Source: Massospora cicadina
Lineage: Eukaryota; Entomophthoromycota; Entomophthoromycetes; Entomophthorales; Entomophthoraceae
DNA: 64,000 bases
Direction: 5' to 3'
Assembly (NCBI GenBank): GCA_022478985.1
Contig: JAKSZP010009275.1
Span: forward strand, 1 to 64,000
Shown: positions 54,986 through 64,000 of the stretch, piece by piece
How positions within the stretch are numbered: position 1 is the stretch's first letter
Layout of the letters: the number at the start of each line of letters is the position of its first letter
The notes under the pieces: model-generated
The model's input: only the letters and a program-made list of their open reading frames with translations
The model's database searches: none
What the model was told of the DNA's origin: nothing
Position numbers and translations under genes: made by a program

Positions 54986-56360
54986 GAAGGTATAGAAGGG
55001 ATTTAATTTTCATACTGACTTTTGGTGATGTCATCTTCATTAATTAAATCTCTAAATCATTAGGTCAAAAAATTCGCATGATGTCACTTTGCTATTTAGG
55101 AAAAATGCTTGGTTCACCCAAATATTATGGAGCTTGTTCATCCCCATCCGCGGTGGGTTGGTCACCTGTACCTCCACAAGTTTAGGGTTGAGCTCTAGTC
55201 ATTCCACTGGTCGATGAATGATCTTCTGAAACATTTGTAGCCTCATCCACAATAACGCCCATCAGGATCTTTCATTTGTTTGAGTCACTGTAAGGATGCA
55301 TTATTAATATTATTGTAAGTGAGTCCCGTATAAATAGGCTTGGAAATGTTTGATAGCCATTAATACATCCAAGCACTTACGTTCCATTACACTATAATAA
55401 CAACCTTTAGAATATGTTCTACTTTAGTAGGCGATGGTATGAACCACTAATTACATCATGTTTGAACTGTATAGTTCCTAAAGATATATTCTAGCGTCAA
55501 AGAAAAGTAAAAAAGGCTTATTAAAACTGGCTTGCATAAGAACAGTGGTGTGAGTGAGAGCAAAAAGTGATATGTCAAAAAATTGTTGTTCTTCCTTCTC
55601 ATTGGAAAGGAATTCCTTCTATAGAAAATAGACTAGTTGTTTGGACATATCTTCAAAATAAGGAACAATTTGTTGGTAATATACAGCCATACTAAAAAAC
55701 TGTACATCACAAAGGGACTTAGGCATTGGCATCTGAGAGATGGCAGTAACTTTTCACTCTTTAGGGAGATCCCTTATTGACTTATATTATGGCCTAGAAA
55801 ATGCATTCCGTTTTTTAAAGAGGAACGTCTAATCTTTAAATTCAAAGGAACTTGTCATAGTTGCTGAAAAACTCTATAAAGTGAGCTAAATGAGCAATGA
55901 AAGCTTTTTTAAAGAAAACTGCCACAAGGTAATTAGCACACAGGGTCGTTTTAAGATCATTTTATAGGCCATTAAATTCTCTTTGAAAGGTGGCAGGGGC
56001 ATTACTTAGACTCTGCGGCATCCGTAGATATCTTCAGCCCTTCACTAGAGATAAGAGCACGTTTTTTGCGGTTCACAGGGGATAAACAATCTGTTAGTAG
56101 CCGCTGGTGAGATCCATAGCAGAAAGATAGTTGGAACCTAACATAAAATGTAGAGAGTCACCTATACAAGGAAGGGGGTGACTATCTTTTCAAGTGACGA
56201 AAGTTAGTGGTAATAGTCCATTATGAACCCAATGACCTCCATCCTTTTTGCGGATTGTAACAGAGGGAAAGCCCAAGGGCTTTTAGATGGTACAAGTATT
56301 CCTACCTCTAGTATTTGCTTTAAATTTGAGAGCCACTTTGGCCTCCTCTACTTTAATTTT
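54986..56360 (-). pseudogene. G6 reverse transcriptase and RNase H
   Basis: On the minus strand PLGFPSVTIRKKDGGHWVHN (about 56285-56225) is the 'SPWafPvvlVkKKDG' block of RT. SPAATNRLFIPCEPQK near 56110 and PSLCDVQFF near 55710 follow. KEFLSNEKEEQQFFDISLFA (about 55620-55555) and a conserved ILMGVIVDEATNVSEDHSST (55268-55209) lead through RNase H. Stops are dense. No integrase follows, so G6 is truncated at its 3' side. Confidence 0.65.
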
Positions 56361-57700
56361 CAAAAAGAACAAGATTTAAAAATGGGATGATTTTCAATTT
56401 ACACTAGATGAAAGACTTCAGACATATTTTCATAGTCTCCAGATCCTTAGAAAAGGTATAATTATATTCTTTTTATAGGGATTATATATTAAAATGTTGG
56501 TCTGGGGTAAGAATGTCCCCAACTTTACTTTCAAGTAGAAAATTTTGGCAGGAGAATTATATCTAAAGTTTTTAGAGTGTTAAAACAGCTTACATGCATA
56601 GTTTGTTCAATAGGACATGGTTTGATATGGGCGATGTAAGCATGCCAAGGAAGTTGAAGGGTCACATTTTGTAGGTTACTCACAGAATGAAAATAGAATT
56701 TTTGCATGTTGAGTCTACGATGGTGGTACAAGTAAGCTTCCTGGATAGATAGTTTGTTTATCCATATACTTCTAAGACATCATTATGGGTAATACAAATA
56801 TGAGCTCAAGGGTCAAACACAACTTGAAGTCATAAAGGTATGTTATAAAGAATAGGGTCATAGAGCGTCATATTATCATTGGCATTGACAATATTATTTG
56901 AAGTTTAGTTTAATCCCTAGAATTTTGTATTCTATACAGCAGATGGAATAAGATAATTAATGAGACACGAATGCTTCTTGGGAGCCCCTTGTTTTTAAAT
57001 GATGTTGAGATGTGTGGTGCACAATATCCCATAAGGGATTATTATTGTTCCTTTGGTATTGATTATATAATATAATACTCTCATCAGTTAAACTCTGATG
57101 ATAACTTATAACTACTTTTTTTAAGGCTATAGAAATAGCAGTAAGTATAAGTTCCACAAACCTAAGGGGTAAGGCTAGGTAAGCCCCAAAAAAATAGTGG
57201 CAGAGCTCCCACAGTTCCATATTTGGCCTTGTGGATTCAATCAGGAGACAATTTAATATATTAAGAAAATTTTAGGGAGACAAAGTTATATGGAGGTGGT
57301 GTCTACTATAACTAAAATAACTTTGTTGACTATCATCTCTACTTATACAAAAATAGATCCAAACTGGGAATCAACTTTTAGAAGCCAATCAGAAGGAATA
57401 GGCAGCGAGGGTAACTGAAGTTTTTGTTTTGGCAATTTCAGGGGCTCCTAGCTTAATCATTAAGATATGTTATTTAGGCTTGGCTTTTGCTAGCAAAGCT
57501 GACTGTGATACTTTATTTAAGTAAAAGGTCAAGTTAAAAGTAAGAGATATTTATTTTTTAATGTCTTCAATAGATGTAGTCACAACAATTTTATTGTTGC
57601 AGCTTATAAAAAATAGCTGGAAGTATAAGGCATTTAACTATTAGTTTGTGGCGCGCAAAGTCTTCTAAAGGGAAACTATTGCCTTAAGCTGATTGGTATT
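56361..57700 (-). pseudogene. G6 protease and linker region
   Basis: This 1.3-kb stretch lies between the knuckle and RT. Frames such as PKQKLQLPSLPIPSDWLLKV (about 57437-57380) and LACLHRPYQTMSY (about 56650-56610) are seen, but the D-T-G-A loop of a protease was not found. Assignment is by position only. Confidence 0.4.
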
Positions 57701-58300
57701 TTGCTTCATAATCCTAAGGCAACAAAAACAGCTATCCATGTTGTGATTAATACACTTGCAATAAACTCAGAATTCTCTTTGGTAGAAATTTGGGAGGCAT
57801 CACAGCTAAAACATGGGTTAAGAGTTGGTTTAAAGTGTGAAGATTAAGAAGTCTTTAAAAATCTTAAGAGGATCTCCAAGGCTTTTATAGTTGAAGCAGC
57901 TAGGTAAGGCTGTGCTTAACCGCCTTGAGGTACAACTAAATTGGTTTGGTTCAGATCAAAAATATAGCAGCTGTTATTTTGGCGTCCAAGATGAGTTAAT
58001 TCTTGAAACTAGGCTTGAGCATCGAGATAAGACATTTTGGCAAACTCATTGATAGATTACCTTTGAATGAGGATAAACCTCTTGATAGCCTGTTTTTTTT
58101 GTTTTGCCAAGGTTAAATCATTCCCAGACTCTTTGATTAGAACATTACAAGCATCAGCCCAAGTGTGGCAATTCATTAAGTGTAGGACCATGATATCCTG
58201 GGCAACTTGGCTAAGGCAATTGTATAAGTGCTTAAGTCTCAATTATTGTAGTCTTATCCAGAGCACACTACGGTACAGGAATGAAATTATATTTCTTTCT
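57701..58300 (-). pseudogene. G6 gag: capsid end and degenerate zinc knuckle
   Basis: The capsid piece LKHLYNCLSQVAQDIMVLHL, MNCHTWADACNVLIKESGND (58236-58120) aligns with G3. Further on comes LTHLGRQNNSCYIF (57995-57955). The knuckle CFSCDASQISTKEN (57813-57772) has the CX2CX4HX4C spacing, with His changed to Ile and the last Cys to Asn. Confidence 0.65.
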
Positions 58301-58854
58301 CCAGGGACATAAATTCTTTAAAAGAGGGCTTATTTAATCTTCACATATGATTGTCTGGTCAACAACATGGCTAATGTGGGAGGTGCATATTCAACTGAAG
58401 GAGATCTTTTGTCAAAGGGAAATTGTTTGGTTAGATGGCATCTATTTGATGGTGCAATTATTCACATAGTCAATATTAAAATCAATTCTCTTGTGAGCTG
58501 TGTTAAGGACAGTAATAGAGGTGAAGATTTAATTTACCTGCTGAACCTCATTTTTCATAATAGAAAACTTTTCTTAAGCTCAAGTTAACGCTGTTTGATA
58601 GCAATGATCTGCTGCTCCAATTTTTGCATAGAGACAGGTAGTGTTGAAAAGGCTCCAATTTGACCATGATGAGCTGGTAGAGAGACTTCAGTGTTCTAAG
58701 GCACCTCATCTCTAGCGAGTTCACTACCATCAGCAATGCATACTATCTTTTTTAACAACTGCGCCTGTTGCAAAAAGGAGTTAGGTTTGTGTTCTGGTTT
58801 TCTCAAACTGTTACTGAGCCCTGTAGGCACTAATTTCTCATGAGGCCTAGGAGA

Positions 58855-59005
58855 CTAGATCTTCCCGGAATACAGGGTGTCCAGGTGCACTAGGGCTTCT
58901 AAGGGGTCCAGGAACCCCAGGATTTCTGGGAGGCCTAGGTAATCCAGGGCTTTTGGGGGACAGGATTACCAGGCATCCCTTGAGGACCTGAAATCTGATT
59001 ATTAA
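58855..59005 (-). pseudogene. G6 gag: collagen-like segment
   Basis: The minus-strand reading in two frames gives GPQGMPGNPVPQK and PGLPRPPRNPGVPGPLRSPS, APGHP: a Gly-Pro-rich collagen-like run. It stands before the capsid, as in G3 (24465-24580). The repeat is blurred by frame changes. Confidence 0.65.
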
Positions 59006-59795
59006 CAATGTTTCCGGTTTTGAATGTTTTATTCATTAATATAAAAGATTCATTTCTTCAATAATTCTCACAGGGTGTTGATATGAGATTGTACTTCAGC
59101 TGTGCTGATTTTGATCTGGTTTTGGAGATTAACAGACAAGATTATTATAAAGATTAGAGAGTTCAGATCAGACATATTTTCTTACATCTTCATAAAGCCA
59201 AGGTAAATGAGACATATATGTCATTAAGGAGTTATTAGGTATTGCACTCCAATTTTCTCCAATGAAAGAGGAGGAAGAGTTTGGAATTCTATGCTTTGAG
59301 TATGTGTAGTCTCTGATAGGTTAAGGGGCCATAGAAGTTCTTATGTACAGTATTTTACCACCTCCAGAAGATGGTATAAGTGTGAGTGAACAAATTTATG
59401 CAAGTAGCACTCATTACATTTAATTCCAACTCATTAATGTTGAAGGTAGCAGTAGAGCTTAGGTTTATTATCTTATTAGGCTTTTCTAAAGCTTATCTTT
59501 GGTTAGCTCATCCGCTTAAGACAATGGCCTCAATGTTAAGAAGGTAAACAGAATTGTAGAAGTCTAAAAGCTGTAATTGATAATGTTCAGAGGATGGAGT
59601 GGTAACGTCCACCTTAATAGAAGCTTAGAGTTGCAGATTACAGGGAGTGGCGGAAGGTTCTTCTACCTCTGAGTTACCTTCCCACTCACTAAAATAAAGA
59701 GCTTATGGTAGGAGAACTTTCTGAGTCAGAATCATTGTTTTCTATGACAGTTGTCAAGAATCACTAGTGACTCAGAAATACCTGCCAGTAATCAC
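59006..59795 (-). pseudogene. G6 leader and gag N-terminal region
   Basis: Minus-strand pieces such as NWSAIPNNSLMTYMSHLPWL and YEDVRKYV (about 59265-59180) fall where G3 has its Gag N-terminus. A primer-like TGGTGATTACTGGCAGG is at 59798-59782. No strong domain evidence. Confidence 0.4.
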
Positions 59796-59805
59796 CAGAA
59801 ATTTG

Positions 59806-60190
59806 TTGGGAAGGAAGGAAAAAGTATAAACGTCCAAGTAAAAGTTCTGGGGACCCAAAGACCTTACTTTAAATTCTCTAATAAACATAATAGTAAAGAG
59901 TAAAATTGTGCTTAACCTTTAAATATGCTTTATTTTTGGATATTAGCGTTTCAACAGATATATATATAAACATTATTAACAGCTTTATAAAATAGGGAGT
60001 AATAATTATAGAGGCTAAGGTGTCACTTATTTGGTTAAATTCGTCAGGGACTTCAGTGACTAAATCTTCATTTAATTTGTTCTCAGATTAAGTTTGGTGA
60101 GCACCCAATGATTTTTCAAAGCAGAAATATTTGATCTTTTAGATCAGGCTTAAAATCTTAACATCAGAGGCAATTAATATTCTATATGGT
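59806..60190 (-). repeat. Possible LTR between G7 and G6
   Basis: On the minus strand TGTTAGGATTC starts near 60200 and TGTTAAGATTTTAAGCC near 60165; both resemble the G3 LTR start TGTCAGGATTC / TGTTAAGATTTG. CCCAACA followed by a primer-like site stands near 59806. The length (about 390) and the distance to the collagen segment fit G3. There is no second copy in the window to prove it. Confidence 0.35.
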
Positions 60191-60259
60191 CTGGAATCCT
60201 AACAAGATGTTGTGAGCTTGGTGGCAGTATTAGGGTGAGATGGCTATAAAAATATTGTT

Positions 60260-60465
60260 TTTTGTTAAGTTTCGCTATTAGCTCCCAGCAATTGAAAAAT
60301 TCTTGAAAGGGACTCATCTGTTCTCATAAGCTGCATATCCCTTCCATAACAACAGACAGTGCTCCATGTTAGACCGTCTTGCATCTAAAATTATCTCCAA
60401 TTAAAAGTTTAGGTGCTTTCTTTATCATAATGGACTCAACCTCCACTACGTTTCTTGCTTCTTAA
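60260..60465 (-). pseudogene. G7 chromodomain remnant
   Basis: After the integrase end, VVEVESI (about 60450-60430) is followed, after a frame change, by MEHCLLLWKGYAAYENR (60367-60317). This is the 'EYLVKWKGY...eNtW' centre of a chromodomain; the core WKGYAAYEN is at 60346-60320. G7 is thus a chromovirus like G2 (KGFQAYKNSW). Confidence 0.7.
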
Positions 60466-61490
60466 CTTTGTATTTGATGAAGCGTATGAGAAGTCACAGA
60501 TCTTCCCGTGTTGGAATAGTTCCAATTAAAATATCCGTTGTTTAAGACTTTATTGGTAGGAATTGGACCAGCTTGTTTGCAAGACAGTTTCTGACATGAC
60601 GCTTTGCGGTGCAGTTTCTTGATGTCCACCTTAAAATTTGCCTACCTTTAGTTAGGAGCCTCACAAATTTTTTGCCCGCAAAATTCTTGGCGTCATTAGT
60701 ATATTTAGTCAACTGGTTCTAGAACTGTTGATGGATTTCTAGATATTCGTTAAAAGTTTAACCACACTAAAATGTTGCTTTGCATTTTGGGGCCTAATAT
60801 CAAGGCATTTTGTATCCAAAATTAGCATACAAGGGTGACACATCGCAATGATTGAAGGGTGTTAATGTATGAGAATTGAGTCAAAGGAATATTGGCTGCT
60901 ATATGTCCTTGTATGAGGTAGCATAGCATCAAAGATACTGCTCCAATTACTAGTTGGCCTATTTCTGGTTGGCCACCCGATTGAGGGCGATGCCTTAATA
61001 ATTTGCAAGGATTATTATTCTAGCATGTTACATAAGCCTCTCAAGATTGAGAGTAAACTGAGGCTCCCTGTCAATAATCACTTCCTGGAGCACACTAAAT
61101 AGGCAAAAAACGTGTGATACAAACAACGCCATGACCTCAGCTGTGGTTGTCATCAGGCAAGGAATAAAGATGGAGTAGTTTTGAAGCAATTTACAACTAC
61201 CATGATTGCGCCATACCCACAAGACTTTAGAATACTTTTGATAATGTACAGTGAGTGAGGACCATAGCCCCGTTGCTTGTTAATGAGGAGATGAAGTCAT
61301 TCTTCCTAGTCCTATCTGTTTGGACTGAGCACAGATTAACCATTACTTAATCCATAAAGGAACATTTTTTGTGATTCCTTTTCATTAAAGCACCAGTTTT
61401 GTTAAGTTTATGCATTTTTTCGCGCCAGGGCGCCCTATGGTAGGGGTATCATGTTGTTCCCTTATGATGCGGAAACTCAGGGAAGAAGGA
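60466..61490 (-). pseudogene. G7 integrase
   Basis: The zinc region reads GRPGAKKCINLTKLVL and KGITKNVPLWIK, then CAQSKQ (about 61460-61330), aligning with G2 GHQGNKRCINLVKR and KDVPAWIADCVMCAQ. The core has VFCLFSVLQEVIIDREPQFT (61112-61053), the 'sDrg.qFt' block with its Asp. The C-terminal part TKYTNDAKNFAGKKFVRLLT follows (about 60710-60650), then RNCLANKLVQFLPIKS. Confidence 0.82.
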
Positions 61491-62494
61491 ATTTTATGTT
61501 GCATGCTTATTTTTTTCCTATTCTTTTGAGAAATCTAATCCATAATGGGTTTTATCAGCATCAATTTTTATCAGGAGGTTGAGACCATCAGGGATGAAGT
61601 CTGAGATGGCAAAACTAGCATCAAGGATGGAACCTTTGACTACAGTTTATGAAGGACTGGGTTATAAGGAATACTTTCAATTGATAGCTCAGAAGAGATT
61701 ATAGTAGGATGGGGCTTTGGGACCTTAGGATTTATAAAGGTTAGGCTTTGAGGAGCAGTAACAACTGCAGTAATGTTTGGTGGTGGATGATTGATGATTT
61801 TTTCAATGGGAATGACTGTGTCCAAGTCAGAGTTTAGATTCAGAGAAGGCCTATTAGGGGACTATGGATTAGGTTGTCAGATAAGATATTAGTAGACCCT
61901 ATTATGAACTCTATTTGAAGGTAAAGCTTTAAAGAACACGATGAGTCCTAGTCTTTCAGTGTACCAACTTTGGGGTTTTCAATAGTAAGTAAGTGAGTCA
62001 TGATCCATGAAAGTCCATTTAATTTTTAACACCCCATAAAAGTACCATTTTTGCATCAATGATTAATTAACAGCAGCCAAATCGTTATTGTAGATGGCCA
62101 TGCGCACTCCTTGACACTAGACTTCTTAGAAATGCAAGCTATAGAATTTTTCTACCCATTGTGTTCTTGTAAAAGGATGGTCCAACCGCGGTGCTTTGGG
62201 ATAATTAGCTGTGATGAAGAGATTATCTTTGTCAGAATGACAAAGAGCAGGGAGAAGTGGTGAAAAGCTCTTTTATTGCTTCAAAAGCCTGTTGTCACTA
62301 GGAGGTACAATTAAAAGAAGCGTTCTTGACTGTTAGGGGGTGAAATGGTGAAGTCAATTTTAAAATGAATGTGAAAAATTGTTAAAGAAGATGACTGATG
62401 ACAGAAAACTGCTCGGTTGCTTTTGCGTCACCAGTGTGGGCAAAAGCATATGGTATCCTTCAAAAAGGCGCAATGGCGTTCCTATTTTTTAATA
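61491..62494 (-). pseudogene. G7 RNase H and linker to integrase
   Basis: The linker SDLDTVIPIEKIINHPPPNI (about 61835-61775) is the Pro-rich stretch chromoviruses have before integrase. RNase H itself (about 62350-61900) is heavily worn; only short pieces are readable. Confidence 0.55.
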
Positions 62495-63210
62495 TTAAGT
62501 CACCCACAAACTGAACACCATTTTATATAACTTGAATTTGGATGTCTTAGCAACTAAACCAGATTTGTAGAGTGCTGCCGCCACAGACATATAATCATTG
62601 CCTTGTTGTTCAGCTTTAATTGAAAGGATAAAGATATTGTCCAAGTAGCCTTTTTTGCATAAGAATGTGAGTTTCCCCAGTGCAACATCAATGTGATGCT
62701 GAAAGACAGCTAGCGCATTTTTCAAACCAAAAACATACCCTTGAACTAGTATATTCCATACCAGGTAAATATTGACGCCATCCAATTTTATCTAAATCTA
62801 ACCTGATCTTAGTAGAAAACATTCACCAAGTCAAGTTTGGAGGAAACCTTGTATTTTATTTGTCTGGACAATTGCAGCCTTAGGAGGTAACAGGGAATGG
62901 ATATGGGAATGTGAAGTTAGCAAGGTGGCCATAATCCATGCAAGGTGTCAGTTTGCATATTTGTTTATGAAAAAGAACTACTTGAGACGACACAGTAGAG
63001 GATTTCATTACCATCCACCCCTTCTTCACCATATCAACAATACTATTCTTTAATACCTCCTCATCCTCAGCTTTGTAGGGATAAAGGGACAATTGATCTT
63101 TGAGTTTTTTGTGCCCGTTAGGGCACCCAGTGCAGATAACCTTGCGAGATGAAACCTGGATACTACCCTCGCTGCACTGGGCCTGCATAAATCTAGGCTC
63201 CACAGTTGTG
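62495..63210 (-). pseudogene. G7 reverse transcriptase
   Basis: The early blocks are EEVLKNSIVDMVKKGWMV, SSTVSSQVVLFHKQICKLTP and CMDYGHLANFTFPYPFP (63070-62885). The later piece (62785-62495) reads YVFGLKNALAVFQHHIDVAL, KKGYLDNIFILSIKAEQQGN and SGLVAKTSKFKLYKMVF. The catalytic YxDD is YLDN (62647-62636), so the last Asp is lost. Frame changes separate the two pieces. Confidence 0.88.
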
Positions 63211-63403
63211 GACCAACCACGGTGGGGTGGCTCACACCACCCCAGGGGGAAGTTGATCTTGATGAGTTATACCATTAGTTTAAAACTCATATCAAAGTCT
63301 CAGTGACTTGGTAGCTGATAGTGCCTTGCACAATAGGAACTGACTTAAAAGGAGCTAGTATAAGAGGCAAAGTACTTATTTCAAGCACAACGTCATTAGA
63401 AGG

Positions 63404-63790
63404 CTATTCTACTGCTGCCGCCACATAATTTCCTTCTGCCAGCGTGTGGAGGAGGGGAATTTCACCAAAATGAGAATTGTAAGTGAAGGCTAGCTGGTTC
63501 TGTTCTAATTCAATACATTCTGGTTGGATGCTCCACCATCCTACTCCCAAAAATACCAGGTATATTAACTTTGGCTTTGTCATGAAGCTTTCCATAAACT
63601 CATACTCAAGGGCAATTAAATATAAAGGCTTGCGCAGAGGAAGTGTGATCATGGGAATAAAAGATGCCTCCATGGCAGGTGAACCTGGGGTAACCTCAAG
63701 ATCTAAAGCCTGCACAGCCTGCAGGTCAAACATAATTTCTTGTTGCTCTAGTGTCCACTAGGGAAATTACAGTTACTTTGCGCTGTACCA
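63404..63790 (-). pseudogene. G7 aspartic protease
   Basis: The active-site loop reads VTVISLVDTRATRNYV (about 63780-63733), where the canonical D-T-G-A is D-T-R-A. The open piece 63733-63404 continues with ALDLEVTPGSPAMEASFIPM, FLGVGWW and IPLLHTLAEGNYV, the second half of the fold. Upstream gag lies beyond 64000. Confidence 0.72.
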
Positions 63791-64000
63791 CAGTAATATG
63801 AATAGGGAACAAGAAATAAGCATGTCAGATTTTTTCCCGCTTTATAAAACGGATTAAATGACTTTGTTTAATTATCTTGAGTGCCACAGATTTTGACACT
63901 TGTCTGGCGTTGACTGCACATCTAAATCTATGTCTGGTAAAGCTCAAGGATCAAGGATAGATTCTCTAAAAGATACCAAAGATTAATTCAATGTCATTGG

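Noticed and set aside
1..64000. tRNA, rRNA or CRISPR arrays
   Set aside because: No cloverleaf, rRNA block or regularly spaced identical repeat was seen; the tandem repeats found are few, long and imperfect.
1..64000. Naming the species
   Set aside because: The elements suggest a repeat-rich fungus, but no host gene is present to support a specific organism.

Overview
This window is a eukaryotic, AT-rich retrotransposon graveyard. I find no intact gene, no host gene, no RNA gene and no CRISPR array. Almost everything that can be read is a decayed Ty3/gypsy-type LTR element, a solo LTR, or one non-LTR (LINE) element, inserted into one another and full of stop codons and frameshifts. Two elements (G2 and G7) keep traces of a chromodomain after the integrase, so they are chromoviruses. 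Chromoviruses, collagen-like Gag segments and a LINE with a C-terminal zinc motif together suggest a fungus with a very large repeat-rich genome, possibly a rust-like basidiomycete. That is inference; a plant or oomycete is not excluded.

Layout. A LINE on the minus strand (about 15945 down to 2067) is split by a full-length gypsy element, G1 (3961-13190, target duplication CCTCC). A solo LTR of the G2 family (LTR-A, ending at 2066) sits at the LINE's 3' part. Family S solo LTRs interrupt LTR-A (S1, 8-897), the G1 reverse transcriptase (S2, 7256-8145, minus) and the LTR of a minus-strand element, G8 (S3, 18634-19482). G8 (about 15950-20339) carries only gag. From 20340 to 23217 lies a poorly resolved stretch with a gag-like region bearing degenerate peptide repeats.

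G3 (23218-35870, target duplication TCATC) has a collagen-like Gag, a CCHC knuckle, RT, RNase H and integrase. It is interrupted by solo LTR S5 (25239-26113, CCCTT) and by G5 (26779-31481), a deletion derivative with only gag and an integrase tail. G3 itself lies in the 3' LTR of a minus-strand element, G9 (35876-37413), whose gag is probably at 53273-54470. G4 (37414-53272) is a relative of G1 inserted into G9. Chromovirus G2 (41210-48897) is inserted in the RT of G4, and solo LTR S4 (46521-48000, GAAGT) is inserted in the 3' LTR of G2. The right end (about 55000-64000, minus) holds two elements in tandem, G6 and G7, which may share one LTR.

How the parts work together. G1, G4 and G5 form one superfamily with a coiled-coil Gag, a primer-binding site TTGGYGCTCACTACARG, a G-run polypurine tract and long untranslated 3' regions. 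In G1 and G4 a GGCGCC palindrome lies just upstream of the LTR TATA box, and a tandem array of hairpin motifs follows integrase. These shared non-coding parts, the open frames inside several LTRs, and a gene-conversion-like mosaic between the two G1 LTRs are the most interesting signals. All element names (G, S, LTR-A) are local labels; none was matched to a database.
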